Assembly: GCF_013201035.1 (NCBI RefSeq)
Contig: NZ_CP053707.1
Coordinates: 558,001-622,000 of the forward strand
Origin: Arthrobacter sp. NEB 688
GTDB taxonomy: Bacteria > Actinomycetota > Actinomycetes > Actinomycetales > Dermatophilaceae
DNA: 64,000 bases
Direction: 5' to 3'
Of the stretch, positions 32,901 to 40,860 are shown piece after piece. Under the pieces are notes generated by a model, which saw nothing but the letters and a program-made list of their open reading frames with translations, had not been told where the DNA came from and made no database searches. A program made the position numbers and the translations under genes. Within the stretch, counting starts at the first letter, position 1. Every line of letters starts with the position of its first letter.

Positions 32901-32973
32901 GCTTGTACCGGATGTCTGACACAAGCAGGATGCCGCCGGCACGCACTTGTGTCAAGCACTTGTCACAAGTGCT
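32901..32973 (-). promoter_or_regulatory. Promoter flanked by two ACTTGT/ACAAG dyads
   Basis: On the minus strand, TTGACA (32950-32955) is a consensus -35 and CATCCT (32927-32932) a -10, 17 nt apart. A perfect dyad AGCACTTGT-C-ACAAGTGCT (32955-32973) abuts the -35. A second dyad, GCTTGT (32901-32906) and ACAAGC (32921-32926), lies just downstream of the -10. The layout fits repression by the GntR protein encoded in the operon. The same region must also hold the bioF promoter. Confidence 0.6.
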
Positions 32974-33000
32974 CCCGGCCGGTCATGGCAGGATCGAGGG

Positions 33001-34131
33001 ATGAGCAGCCCGCTGGACTGGATCAGGGACGCCGCCGACGCTCGCGCCGCGGTGGGGCTGACCCGCCGCCTCGTGACGACCAAGGCGCGTGACGTCCTCG
33101 ACCTCGCGGGCAACGACTACCTCGGCCTGCGGCACCACCCGGCCGTCGTCGCCGGCGCCGTCGCCGCCGTCGAGACCTACGGCACGGGGGCCGGCGCGTC
33201 CCGCCTCGTCACCGGCACCCTCGACGTCCACGAGGAGCTCGAGGCCGCCCTCACCGCGACGACCGGCGCCCCCTCGGCGCTCGTGCTCTCCAGCGGCTAC
33301 ACCGCCAACCTGTCGGTCCTCACGACCCTCGCCGACGCCGGCACCCTCGTCGTCAGCGACGAGCACGCGCACGCCTCGCTCATCGACGGGTGCCGGCTCG
33401 CCCGCGCGGCCGTCACCGTCTCGCGGCACAACGACCTCGAGCACGTCGCCGAGCTCCTCGCCCGCCGCGACACCCCGCGCGCCGTCGTCGTCGCCGAGTC
33501 GGTCTACTCGGTCCTCGGCGACGCCGCACCCGTCGAGGACCTCGTCGCGCTGACCGCCGAGGCCGGGGCCCTGCTCGTCATCGACGAGGCGCACGCGCTC
33601 GGGGTCGTCGGCCCGGGCGGGGCCGGCCTCGTCGCGGCCTCCGGGTCGATGGGCGCCGAGCACGTCGTCGTGACGACCACGCTCTCGAAGTCGCTGGCCT
33701 CGCAGGGCGGCGCCGTCCTCGCCGCGCCCGAGGTCCGCGAGCACCTCGTCAACACCGCCCGGCCCTTCGTCTACGACACGGGCCTCGCCCCCGCGGCCGC
33801 CGGCGCCGCGCTGGCCGCCCTCGAGGTCCTGCGCGACCACCCCGAGCTCCCGGCCCGGCTGCACGCCAACGCCGCCCGCCTCGCCGCGGCGCTCGGCATC
33901 GAGGCGCCGACCGGGGCCGTCATGTCCGTCCCGATGCCCGGCCCCCACGAGACGGTCGAGGCCGTCGAGGCCGCCCTGGCCCTCGGCGTGCGCGTCGGCG
34001 CGTTCCGTCCGCCGTCGACCCCCGACGGCTCCTCGCGGCTGCGCATCACGGCCCACGCGCACCACACGGCCCACGACCTCGACCGGGCAGCCGACGTCCT
34101 CACCGAGCTCGTCCCGGGGCGCGCGGCATGA
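33001..34131 (+). CDS. bioF: 8-amino-7-oxononanoate synthase
   Basis: 376-aa alpha-oxoamine synthase condensing pimeloyl-thioester with alanine. LDLAGNDYLGLRHHP at the N-terminus, SGYTANLS, DEAHALGVVGPGGAG and the PLP lysine in TTLSKSLASQGG are the family motifs. ATG chosen since CAGGAT lies 6 nt upstream and the preceding in-frame residues have no family similarity. It overlaps bioD by ATGA. The bioFD pair lies about 5 kb from bioA and 8 kb from bioB on the same strand. Confidence 0.95.
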   Translation: MSSPLDWIRDAADARAAVGLTRRLVTTKARDVLDLAGNDYLGLRHHPAVVAGAVAAVETYGTGAGASRLVTGTLDVHEELEAALTATTGAPSALVLSSGYTANLSVLTTLADAGTLVVSDEHAHASLIDGCRLARAAVTVSRHNDLEHVAELLARRDTPRAVVVAESVYSVLGDAAPVEDLVALTAEAGALLVIDEAHALGVVGPGGAGLVAASGSMGAEHVVVTTTLSKSLASQGGAVLAAPEVREHLVNTARPFVYDTGLAPAAAGAALAALEVLRDHPELPARLHANAARLAAALGIEAPTGAVMSVPMPGPHETVEAVEAALALGVRVGAFRPPSTPDGSSRLRITAHAHHTAHDLDRAADVLTELVPGRAA

Positions 34132-34835
34132 GCGACCCGCGTGCGCTGCCCTCCGTCGTCGTGGTCACGGGCACCGGCACCGGGGTGGGCAAGACCGTCG
34201 CCACCGCAGCCCTCGCCGCGCTCGTGCGGGGCCGTGGCTCCGAGGTACAGGTCGTCAAGCCGACGCAGACCGGCGTCGGGCCGGGCGACCCCGGCGACGT
34301 CGACGAGGTCCGGCGTCTCGTCGGTGACGACCTCGTGACGCACGAGCTGCTCCGGCTGCGCGACCCCCTGTCGCCCGAGGCCGCGGCGCGGCGCGAGGGT
34401 GTGACTCTGCCGCCGGTCGCCGTGCACGCCAGGCGGATCGGTGAGCTCGCGACCCAGTCGCACGTCACCCTCGTCGAGGGAGCCGGGGGCCTGCTCGTGC
34501 GGCTCGACTCGCGCGGCGGCACGCTGGCCGACCTCGGGGCCGCCCTGCGCTACAAGGGCGTCTCGTGCGGGGTCGTGCTCGTCGCGTCGCCGGGCCTCGG
34601 GGTGCTGAGCACCGCCGCGCTGACCGCCGAGGCGCTGGCCGCCCGCTCGCTCCCCCTCATCGGCGTCGTCGTCGGCGCGTGGCCCACCGACCCCGGGCTC
34701 GCCGAGACCGAGAACCTCGTCGACCTCCCGCGCGTCACCGGGGCACCGCTGTGGGGGTGCATCCCCGACGGCGTGGGGTCGATGGACGCCGCCGCCTTCT
34801 CCGCGGCCGCGCCGGGCTGGTTCGACATCTCCTGA
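34128..34835 (+). CDS. bioD: Dethiobiotin synthetase
   Basis: 235-aa ATP-dependent carboxylase forming the ureido ring of dethiobiotin. The P-loop VVTGTGTGVGKTVAT is the BioD signature, followed by VVKPTQTG (substrate lysine) and LVEGAGGLLVRLD (Mg/ATP). Coupled to bioF by a 4-nt overlap. Typical length. Followed 55 nt later by an independent phosphatase gene. Confidence 0.96.
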   Translation: MSDPRALPSVVVVTGTGTGVGKTVATAALAALVRGRGSEVQVVKPTQTGVGPGDPGDVDEVRRLVGDDLVTHELLRLRDPLSPEAAARREGVTLPPVAVHARRIGELATQSHVTLVEGAGGLLVRLDSRGGTLADLGAALRYKGVSCGVVLVASPGLGVLSTAALTAEALAARSLPLIGVVVGAWPTDPGLAETENLVDLPRVTGAPLWGCIPDGVGSMDAAAFSAAAPGWFDIS

Positions 34836-34890
34836 CCCCGGGCGCCGGGGCGGTCGAGGCGCCCCGGGCGGCCCCGGCGATGATGGGGGC

Positions 34891-35406
34891 ATGAGCGCGA
34901 GCGACCGTCCCTACCGCGTCACCGTCGTCTGCCACGGCAACATCTGCCGCTCGCCGATGGCCGAGATGCTCCTGCGCGAGGCCTTCGACGACGCCGGCCT
35001 CGGCGACCGCGTCGAGGTCGACTCCGCCGGCACCTCCGCCGAGGAGCTCGGCAACCCGGCCCACCCGCGCACCATCGCCGTGCTGCGCCGGCACGGCCAC
35101 CCCGACGTCGGTTGGGCCGCGCACCGCGCCCGGCAGTTCCGCGCCGACTGGTTCGACGACACCGACCTCGTCCTCGCCGCCGACCACCCGCACGCAGAGC
35201 GCCTCGGGCGGCTGGCGCGCGACGAGGACGACGCCGCGAAGGTGCACCTCGTGCGCTCCTTCGACCCCGCGGCCGTCGCCGCCGGCGAGCTCGGGATGGA
35301 CGACCCCTGGTACGGCGGGGACGCCGAGTACGAGCAGACCTACGACGAGATCCGCGCCGCCGTGCCGGGCGTCGTCGAGCACGTCCGCCGCGCCCTCGAC
35401 GCCTGA
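34891..35406 (+). CDS. Low-molecular-weight protein-tyrosine phosphatase
   Basis: 171-aa phosphatase. The P-loop CHGNICRSP spans residues 14-22 with nucleophile C14 and R20; the general acid Asp is in DDPWYGG. These are cytosolic enzymes that dephosphorylate tyrosine kinases controlling exopolysaccharide, or in mycobacteria are secreted (PtpA); the target here is unknown. GATGAT lies 6 nt before the ATG. Monocistronic by spacing. Confidence 0.92.
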   Translation: MSASDRPYRVTVVCHGNICRSPMAEMLLREAFDDAGLGDRVEVDSAGTSAEELGNPAHPRTIAVLRRHGHPDVGWAAHRARQFRADWFDDTDLVLAADHPHAERLGRLARDEDDAAKVHLVRSFDPAAVAAGELGMDDPWYGGDAEYEQTYDEIRAAVPGVVEHVRRALDA

Positions 35407-35488
35407 CCGGCCCGCGCCAGGCTCCGGCCACCGGCGACGCCCGGACGCCGGGGACGAGGGCCGCGCGCGCTCTGGGAGGATGGGCGGC

Positions 35489-36937
35489 ATGTCGAGCACG
35501 CCCCCGGCCGCGGCCGGCCTCCACGCCGCCCAGTCCCTCGTCGACGTCGCCCCGCCGATCGCCCTCGGGGCGCTCGACGGGCGCTACCGCGGCGTCGTGG
35601 CCGGGCTCGTCGACCACCTCTCGGAGCCCGCGCTCAACCGCGCCCGCGTCCACGTCGAGGTCGAGTGGCTGCTGCACCTCACCGACCGCGAGGTCGTGCC
35701 GGGCGTGCGCCGCCTGACCGACGACGAGAAGGCCCGCCTGCGGGAGGTCGTCACGACCTTCGGCGCGGACGAGATCGGGGAGATGTCGGCCACCGAGCGG
35801 GTGACGCAGCACGACGTCAAGGCGGTCGAGTACTTCCTCAAGGCGCGGCTGCGCGACATCGCCCCCGCCCCGGAGGACGCCGGCCTCGCCGAGCTCATCC
35901 ACTTCTGCTGCACGAGCGAGGACATCAACAACCTCTCGTACAGCGTCATGGTCCAGGGCGCCGTGCGGTCGGTCTGGCTGCCCCGCGCGACCGCGCTCGT
36001 CGAGCAGCTGACGACGATGGCCACCGAGCTCGCCGACGTGCCGCTGCTCGCGCACACCCACGGCCAGCCGGCCACCCCGACGACGATGGGCAAGGAGCTC
36101 GCCGTCCTCGCGTGGCGCCTGCGCCGCCAGCTGCGCCGGATCGAGGGTGCGGAGTTCCTCGGCAAGCTCAACGGCGCCACCGGCACCTACGGCGCCCACC
36201 TCGCGGCCGTGCCGGAGGCCGACTGGGAGGAGGTCAGCCGCACCTTCGTCGAGCACCTCGGCCTCACGTGGAACCCGCTGACCACGCAGATCGAGAGCCA
36301 CGACTGGCAGGCCGAGCTCTACGCCGACGTCGCCCGCTTCAACCGCGTGCTGCACAACATGTGCACCGACGTGTGGACCTACATCTCGATGGGCTACTTC
36401 GCCCAGGTGCGCGGCCAGGGCACGGTCGGGTCGAGCACGATGCCGCACAAGGTCAACCCGATCCGCTTCGAGAACGCCGAGGCCAACCTCGAGGTCTCGA
36501 ACGCCCTCTTCGACGTCCTCGCCTCGACCCTCGTCCAGAGCCGCCTCCAGCGCGACCTCACCGACTCCTCGATGCAGCGCAACATCGGGACCGCGTTCGG
36601 GCACAGCCTCCTCGCCATCGACAACGCCCACCGGGGCCTGGACGGCCTCGACGCCGTGCCGTCCGCGATGGCCGCCGACCTCGACGCCAACTGGGAGGTC
36701 CTCGGCGAGCCGGTGCAGTCCGCGATGCGCGCCCTCGGCGCCCGCGGCGTCCCGGGGATGGAGGAGCCGTACGAGCGGCTCAAGGAGCTGACCCGCGGCC
36801 GGCGGATCGGCCAGGACGACCTCGTCGCGTTCGTCCGCGGCCTCGGGCTGCCGGCCGACGTCGAGGAGCGCCTCGCGGCGATGACCCCGGCGACGTACGT
36901 CGGCCTCGCCCCGCGCCTGGTGCGCCACCTGCCGTGA
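35489..36937 (+). CDS. purB: Adenylosuccinate lyase
   Basis: 482-aa fumarase-superfamily lyase acting twice in purine synthesis (SAICAR to AICAR, adenylosuccinate to AMP). TSEDINNLSYS, HTHGQPATPTTMGKE and the signature GSSTMPHKVNPIRFEN are present. The length and insertions match the E. coli-type PurB rather than the shorter Bacillus form. ATG 35489 is chosen over 35480 because GGGAGG (35474-35479) would abut the earlier codon. GTGA overlap with the acetyltransferase gene. Confidence 0.96.
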   Translation: MSSTPPAAAGLHAAQSLVDVAPPIALGALDGRYRGVVAGLVDHLSEPALNRARVHVEVEWLLHLTDREVVPGVRRLTDDEKARLREVVTTFGADEIGEMSATERVTQHDVKAVEYFLKARLRDIAPAPEDAGLAELIHFCCTSEDINNLSYSVMVQGAVRSVWLPRATALVEQLTTMATELADVPLLAHTHGQPATPTTMGKELAVLAWRLRRQLRRIEGAEFLGKLNGATGTYGAHLAAVPEADWEEVSRTFVEHLGLTWNPLTTQIESHDWQAELYADVARFNRVLHNMCTDVWTYISMGYFAQVRGQGTVGSSTMPHKVNPIRFENAEANLEVSNALFDVLASTLVQSRLQRDLTDSSMQRNIGTAFGHSLLAIDNAHRGLDGLDAVPSAMAADLDANWEVLGEPVQSAMRALGARGVPGMEEPYERLKELTRGRRIGQDDLVAFVRGLGLPADVEERLAAMTPATYVGLAPRLVRHLP

Positions 36938-37404
36938 GCACGCCGGCGGTGACGCTCGTCCCGGCGCGGCTCGACGACCCGCGGCTGGCGGCGCTCGTCG
37001 CCGAGCACCTGGCCGAGATGGAGCCGACCACGCCGGCGTGCAGCCGCCACGCGCTCTCGCTCGAGCAGTTCCGCGACCCCGCGGTGCGGCTCTGGGTCGC
37101 GGAGGCGGCCGGCGGTCTCGTGGGGTCGGTCGCGCTCAAGGACCTCGGTGGCGGTCACGTCGAGCTCAAGACGATGCGGGTCTCGCCGTCGCTGCGCGGG
37201 TCCGGCCTCGGGCGCCGGCTGCTCGAGCACGCGCTGGCGCAGGCCCGGGCGTCCGGCGCGACGCGGGTCAGCCTCGAGACCGGGTCGGGCGAGGTGTTCG
37301 CCCCGGCCCGCGGCCTCTACCGCGCCCACGGCTTCGTCGACTGCGACCCCTTCGGCGACTACCGCCCCGACCGGCACAGCACCTTCCTCACCCTCCCCCT
37401 CTGA
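36934..37404 (+). CDS. GNAT family N-acetyltransferase
   Basis: 156-aa acetyltransferase. The acetyl-CoA site is visible as VELKTMRVSPSLRGSGLGRRLLEHAL (motif A, Q/RxxGxG/A), then ETGSGEVFAPARGLYRAHGF, a block found in YhdJ/phosphinothricin-like members. Substrate unknown. GTG start overlaps the purB stop, so it is co-transcribed with purB; a role in purine metabolism is not implied. Followed at 26 nt by a family 1 palindrome. Confidence 0.87.
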   Translation: MSTPAVTLVPARLDDPRLAALVAEHLAEMEPTTPACSRHALSLEQFRDPAVRLWVAEAAGGLVGSVALKDLGGGHVELKTMRVSPSLRGSGLGRRLLEHALAQARASGATRVSLETGSGEVFAPARGLYRAHGFVDCDPFGDYRPDRHSTFLTLPL

Positions 37405-37430
37405 CCCCGCCCCTCCCCCGCGCCCCTTCC

Positions 37431-37484
37431 CGCGAACGTGTGTGAACACGCCGGTGTTCTCCGGCGTGTTCACACACGTTCGCG
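37431..37484. terminator. Perfect long palindrome, family 1, copy C
   Basis: 24-bp perfect arms (37431-37454 and 37461-37484), loop TGTTCT; longest arm of the family. 26 nt after the acetyltransferase stop and 46 nt before the next start. Confidence 0.78.
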
Positions 37485-37530
37485 GATGGTGGCGGGCGCG
37501 GTCGGGCGGCGGGCGTGGGAGGGTGGAGGC

Positions 37531-37935
37531 GTGAGCACGAGCGACCCGCGCCCCGTCGACCGCGACGACGTCGACGGCATCGCGATGGCCCTGCCCGAGG
37601 TGACGCGCGGCGGCACCGCCGAGCGCCCCTCCTACGACGTCAACGGCAAGAGCTTCGTCCACTGGCGCGAGCCCCGCAAGGACGCGGTCGACCCCGACAC
37701 CGGCGAGCGGATGGACGACGTCATCTGCGTCACCGTCCCCGGCGAGGACGACAAGCAGTCCATCCTCCAGCTCGGCGAACCCTGGTTCACCACACCGCAC
37801 TTCGACGGCTACCCGGCCGTCCTCGTGCGCGAGCGCGACCTCGGGCGGCTGGACTACCTCGAGCTCGCCGAGATCATCACCGACGCCTGGGCCACGAAGG
37901 CGCCGAAGAAGCTCGTCAAGCAGCACCTGGGCTGA
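37531..37935 (+). CDS. MmcQ/YjbR family protein
   Basis: 134-aa protein of the YjbR (MmcQ) family with a double-wing/CyaY-like fold. IAMALPEVTRGG at the start, SFVHWREPRK, and FTTPHFDGYPAVLVRERDL with LAEIITDAWATKAPKKLV at the end are diagnostic. The family is called DNA-binding, but the function is not established. GTG start with GGAGGGTGGAGG upstream. Monocistronic by location between a palindrome and the CsoR operator. Confidence 0.85.
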   Translation: MSTSDPRPVDRDDVDGIAMALPEVTRGGTAERPSYDVNGKSFVHWREPRKDAVDPDTGERMDDVICVTVPGEDDKQSILQLGEPWFTTPHFDGYPAVLVRERDLGRLDYLELAEIITDAWATKAPKKLVKQHLG

Positions 37936-37965
37936 CCGCGCCGCCGACCCCCGGCGGGCCGACTC

Positions 37966-37985
37966 ATACCCCATGGGGGTATCAT
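37966..37985 (+). promoter_or_regulatory. CsoR operator overlapping the csoR-copA promoter
   Basis: ATACCCC (37966-37972) - ATG - GGGGTAT (37976-37982) is a perfect dyad matching CsoR operators (ACCCC/GGGGT). Its right end overlaps TATCAT (37980-37985), a -10 box lying 6 nt before the csoR ATG. Copper-free CsoR bound here would block RNA polymerase. Confidence 0.8.
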
Positions 37986-37991
37986 TGGGGC

Positions 37992-38303
37992 ATGACCACC
38001 TCTGCTGCGGACACCCCGGCCGTGCCGGGCTACTCCGACACCAAGGACGCCCACCTGCGCCGGCTCAAGCGCATCGAGGGCCAGGTCCGGGGCATCGCGC
38101 GGATGGTCGAGAACGACACCTACTGCATCGACGTCCTCACCCAGGTGAGCGCCGTGACCCGGGCGCTGCAGGCGGTGAGCCTCGGCCTGCTCGAGGAGCA
38201 CGTCGCCCACTGCGTCGTCGACGCCGCGCGCGAGTCCGACGCGGCCGCGACCGAGAAGGTCGACGAGGTCATCGCCGCCGTGACGCGCCTGGTGAGGAGC
38301 TGA
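37992..38303 (+). CDS. csoR: Copper-sensing repressor CsoR
   Basis: 103-aa all-helical repressor. The Cu(I) ligands of CsoR are present as C45 (DTYCIDVL), H70 and C74 (LEEHVAHCVVDA), in the W-X-Y-Z order. Family opening HLRRLKRIEGQVRGIARMVE. It represses its own operon until Cu(I) binds. ATG lies 6 nt past the TATCAT -10 box and a CsoR dyad overlaps it. copA starts 2 nt after the stop. Confidence 0.95.
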   Translation: MTTSAADTPAVPGYSDTKDAHLRRLKRIEGQVRGIARMVENDTYCIDVLTQVSAVTRALQAVSLGLLEEHVAHCVVDAARESDAAATEKVDEVIAAVTRLVRS

Positions 38304-38304
38304 G

Positions 38305-40647
38305 ATGACCCAGACCACCGACCGTCCCGCCGACGAGGTCCACGAGGTCGACCTCGCGATCTCGGGGATGACCTGCGCCTCCTGCTCGGCCCGCATCGAG
38401 AAGAAGCTCGGCCGCCTCGAGGGCGTCGACGCCGTCGTCAACCTCGCCACCGAGAAGGCGACCGTGCGCTGGACGGGGCCGCTGACCGTGGCCGACCTCG
38501 TCGCCACCGTCGAGCGGACCGGCTACGGCGCGGAGGTCGTCGGCGGCGCCCCGTCCGCGACCGTCGACACCCCCGCCCCCACGGCACCGACCGCACCGGC
38601 GTCGACGACCGGCGCGTCCTCCTCCGGGGCCCTCGCCCCCACCGACGCGGGTGCGGCCCTCGAGCGCGCCGTCGCCCCCTCGACCCGCCACCAGGTCTCG
38701 CGCCAGGACGACCTGCGCCGCCGCGCGCGGGTCGCCGCGGTGCTCACGGTGCCGGTCGTCGTCCTCGCGATGGTGCCCGGGCTGGACTTCGCCGCCTCGC
38801 CGTGGGTGCAGCTCGTCCTCGCGACCCCCGTCGTCGCGTGGGCCGGCTGGCCCTTCCACCGGGCGGCCGCGACCAACGCCCGCCACGGCGCCTCGACGAT
38901 GGACACCCTCGTCTCGCTCGGCGTGCTCGCCGCCTACCTGTCCTCGCTCGTCGTCACCGTCACCGGCCGGGCCGGGAGCGGCATGGGCGGGATGGACGGC
39001 GGGGGCTCGCACCTGTGGTTCGAGACCGCCACGGTCGTCACGACCTTCCTCCTCGTCGGGCGCTGGATGGAGGCCCGCGCCACCGACCGCACCCGCGACG
39101 CGCTGCGCGGCCTGCTCGACCTCGGCGCCAAGGACGTCGCGGTCCTGCGCACCGACACCGCCTCGGGCGCCACGGTCGAGGAGCGCATCCCCGTCGACCG
39201 CCTCGGCGTCGGCGACCGCTTCGTCGTCCGCCCCGGCGAGAAGGTCGCCACCGACGGCCTCGTCCGCGACGGCCGCAGCGCCGTCGACGCCTCGCTCGTG
39301 ACGGGCGAGTCCCAGCCGGTCGACGTCACCCCCGGCAGCGAGGTCACCGGCGGCACGGTCAACACGACCGGTCGGCTCGTCGTCGAGGCCACCCGCGTCG
39401 GCGCCGAGACGACGCTGGCCGGCATCACCCGGATGGTCGAGCGCGCGCAGACGAGCAAGGCGCCGGTGCAGCGGCTGGCCGACCGCGTCTCCGCGGTCTT
39501 CGTGCCGGTCGTCCTCGCCGTCGCCGCGCTCACCTTCGTCGGCTGGTGGGTCGGCAGCGGCGACGCCGGCCGCGCCCTCGAGGTCGCGATCTCCGTGCTC
39601 GTCATCGCCTGCCCGTGCGCGCTCGGCCTCGCGACCCCGACCGCGCTGCTCGTCGGCACCGGCCGAGGGGCGCGGATGGGCATCCTCATCAAGGGCGCCG
39701 ATGTCCTCGAGGACACCCGCCGCATCGACACCGTCGTCCTCGACAAGACCGGCACCGTCACCTCCGGCGAGATGACCCTCGTCGACGTCGCGACCGCCGG
39801 CCGGCTCCCGAAGGACCAGGCCCTACGGGCGGCCGCGGCCGTCGAGGCGGGCAGCGAGCACCCCGTGGCCCGGGCCGTCGTCGCCGCGGCCCGCTCGCGG
39901 GCCCTCGACGTCCCCGACGTCACCGACTTCGAGGCCCTGCCGGGCTCCGGGGCGCGGGCGCGCATCCGCGGGAGCGAGGTCGTCGTCGGCCGCGCCGACC
40001 TCTTCGACGTCGTCCCCCGCGAGATCGCCTCCCCGAGCGCGGAGGGCACCACGGTCTGGGTCGGCTGGGACGGGCGCGCCCGCGCGTCGCTGACCGTCGC
40101 CGACACCGTGCGCCGCAGCTCCGGGCGGGCCATCCGCGCCCTCGACGAGTCGGGGCTGGTCTGCTACCTCCTGACCGGCGACCACGACCGCGCGGCGCTC
40201 ACCGTCGCGCGCGACGTGGGCATCCCCGTCGGCCGGGTGGTCGCCGACGTGCGGCCCGAGGACAAGCACGCGATGGTCGCCGACCTCCAGCGCCGTGGGC
40301 GGGTCGTCGCGATGGTCGGGGACGGCGTCAACGACGCGGCCGCGCTCGCGCAGGCCGACCTCGGCATCGCGATGGGCAGCGGCACCGACGTCGCCGCCGA
40401 CGCCGCCGACATCGTCCTCCTGCGCTCGGAGCTGCCGGCCGTCGTCGACGCGATGGACCTCTCGCGCGCGACGCTGCGCACCATCCGGCAGAACCTCGGG
40501 TGGGCGTTCGGCTACAACGTCGCCGCCATCCCGCTCGCCGTCGCCGGGGTGCTCAGCCCGATGGTCGCCGGCGCGGCGATGGCCGCCTCGAGCGTCCTCG
40601 TCGTGACCAACAGCCTGCGCCTGCGCCGCTGGTCCCCCCGCGGCTGA
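38305..40647 (+). CDS. copA: Copper-translocating P1B-type ATPase
   Basis: 780-aa heavy-metal pump exporting Cu(I). One N-terminal metal-binding domain with GMTCASC (C24, C27), eight helices, the transmembrane CPC at 436-438 (ACPCALGLATPTALLVGT), and the phosphorylated D480 in DKTGTVTSGEM. The hinge GDGVNDAAALAQADLGIAMGSGTD and C-terminal helices with YNVAAIPLAVAG complete it. A Ser/Thr/Pro-rich linker (about 80-125) separates the HMA domain. CPC and the csoR partner specify copper. Same operon as csoR. Confidence 0.95.
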   Translation: MTQTTDRPADEVHEVDLAISGMTCASCSARIEKKLGRLEGVDAVVNLATEKATVRWTGPLTVADLVATVERTGYGAEVVGGAPSATVDTPAPTAPTAPASTTGASSSGALAPTDAGAALERAVAPSTRHQVSRQDDLRRRARVAAVLTVPVVVLAMVPGLDFAASPWVQLVLATPVVAWAGWPFHRAAATNARHGASTMDTLVSLGVLAAYLSSLVVTVTGRAGSGMGGMDGGGSHLWFETATVVTTFLLVGRWMEARATDRTRDALRGLLDLGAKDVAVLRTDTASGATVEERIPVDRLGVGDRFVVRPGEKVATDGLVRDGRSAVDASLVTGESQPVDVTPGSEVTGGTVNTTGRLVVEATRVGAETTLAGITRMVERAQTSKAPVQRLADRVSAVFVPVVLAVAALTFVGWWVGSGDAGRALEVAISVLVIACPCALGLATPTALLVGTGRGARMGILIKGADVLEDTRRIDTVVLDKTGTVTSGEMTLVDVATAGRLPKDQALRAAAAVEAGSEHPVARAVVAAARSRALDVPDVTDFEALPGSGARARIRGSEVVVGRADLFDVVPREIASPSAEGTTVWVGWDGRARASLTVADTVRRSSGRAIRALDESGLVCYLLTGDHDRAALTVARDVGIPVGRVVADVRPEDKHAMVADLQRRGRVVAMVGDGVNDAAALAQADLGIAMGSGTDVAADAADIVLLRSELPAVVDAMDLSRATLRTIRQNLGWAFGYNVAAIPLAVAGVLSPMVAGAAMAASSVLVVTNSLRLRRWSPRG

Positions 40648-40667
40648 CCGAGCACCCCTCCCACCCG

Positions 40668-40736
40668 ACTGGTTGCGAGTTTCGCCGCTCGACGCGCCGC
40701 CGGACGGCGGGTCGAGCGGCGAAACTCGCAATCAGT
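40668..40736. terminator. Long palindrome after copA
   Basis: Arms 40668-40692 and 40712-40736, 24 of 25 bp paired, loop 19 nt. The core starts TTGCGAGTTTCGCCGCTCGA. 20 nt after the copA stop. Not a member of family 1 or 2, although similar in size. Confidence 0.75.
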
Positions 40737-40802
40737 GGGGAAGGACGCGGACGGGGCGGGCGCGCGACGGTCCGCGGACGGGCGGGACCACGCACGGGGG
40801 AG

Positions 40803-40845
40803 ACGACGAGGCCCCCGCCGGATGCTCCGGCGGGGGCCTCGTCGT
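40803..40845. terminator. Perfect 20-bp hairpin before the convergent VOC gene end
   Basis: ACGACGAGGCCCCCGCCGGA (40803-40822) pairs fully with 40826-40845, 3-nt loop TGC. 15 nt past the stop of the minus-strand VOC gene; a very stable intrinsic terminator. Confidence 0.85.
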
Positions 40846-40860
40846 GCGGGCGGCGCGTCG

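Noticed and set aside
31568-34835. GntR gene as regulator of biotin genes
   Set aside because: Its subfamily (YtrA-like, no effector domain) and operon with a membrane protein argue for autoregulation; BioR is a different GntR subtype. The shared intergenic region keeps some doubt.
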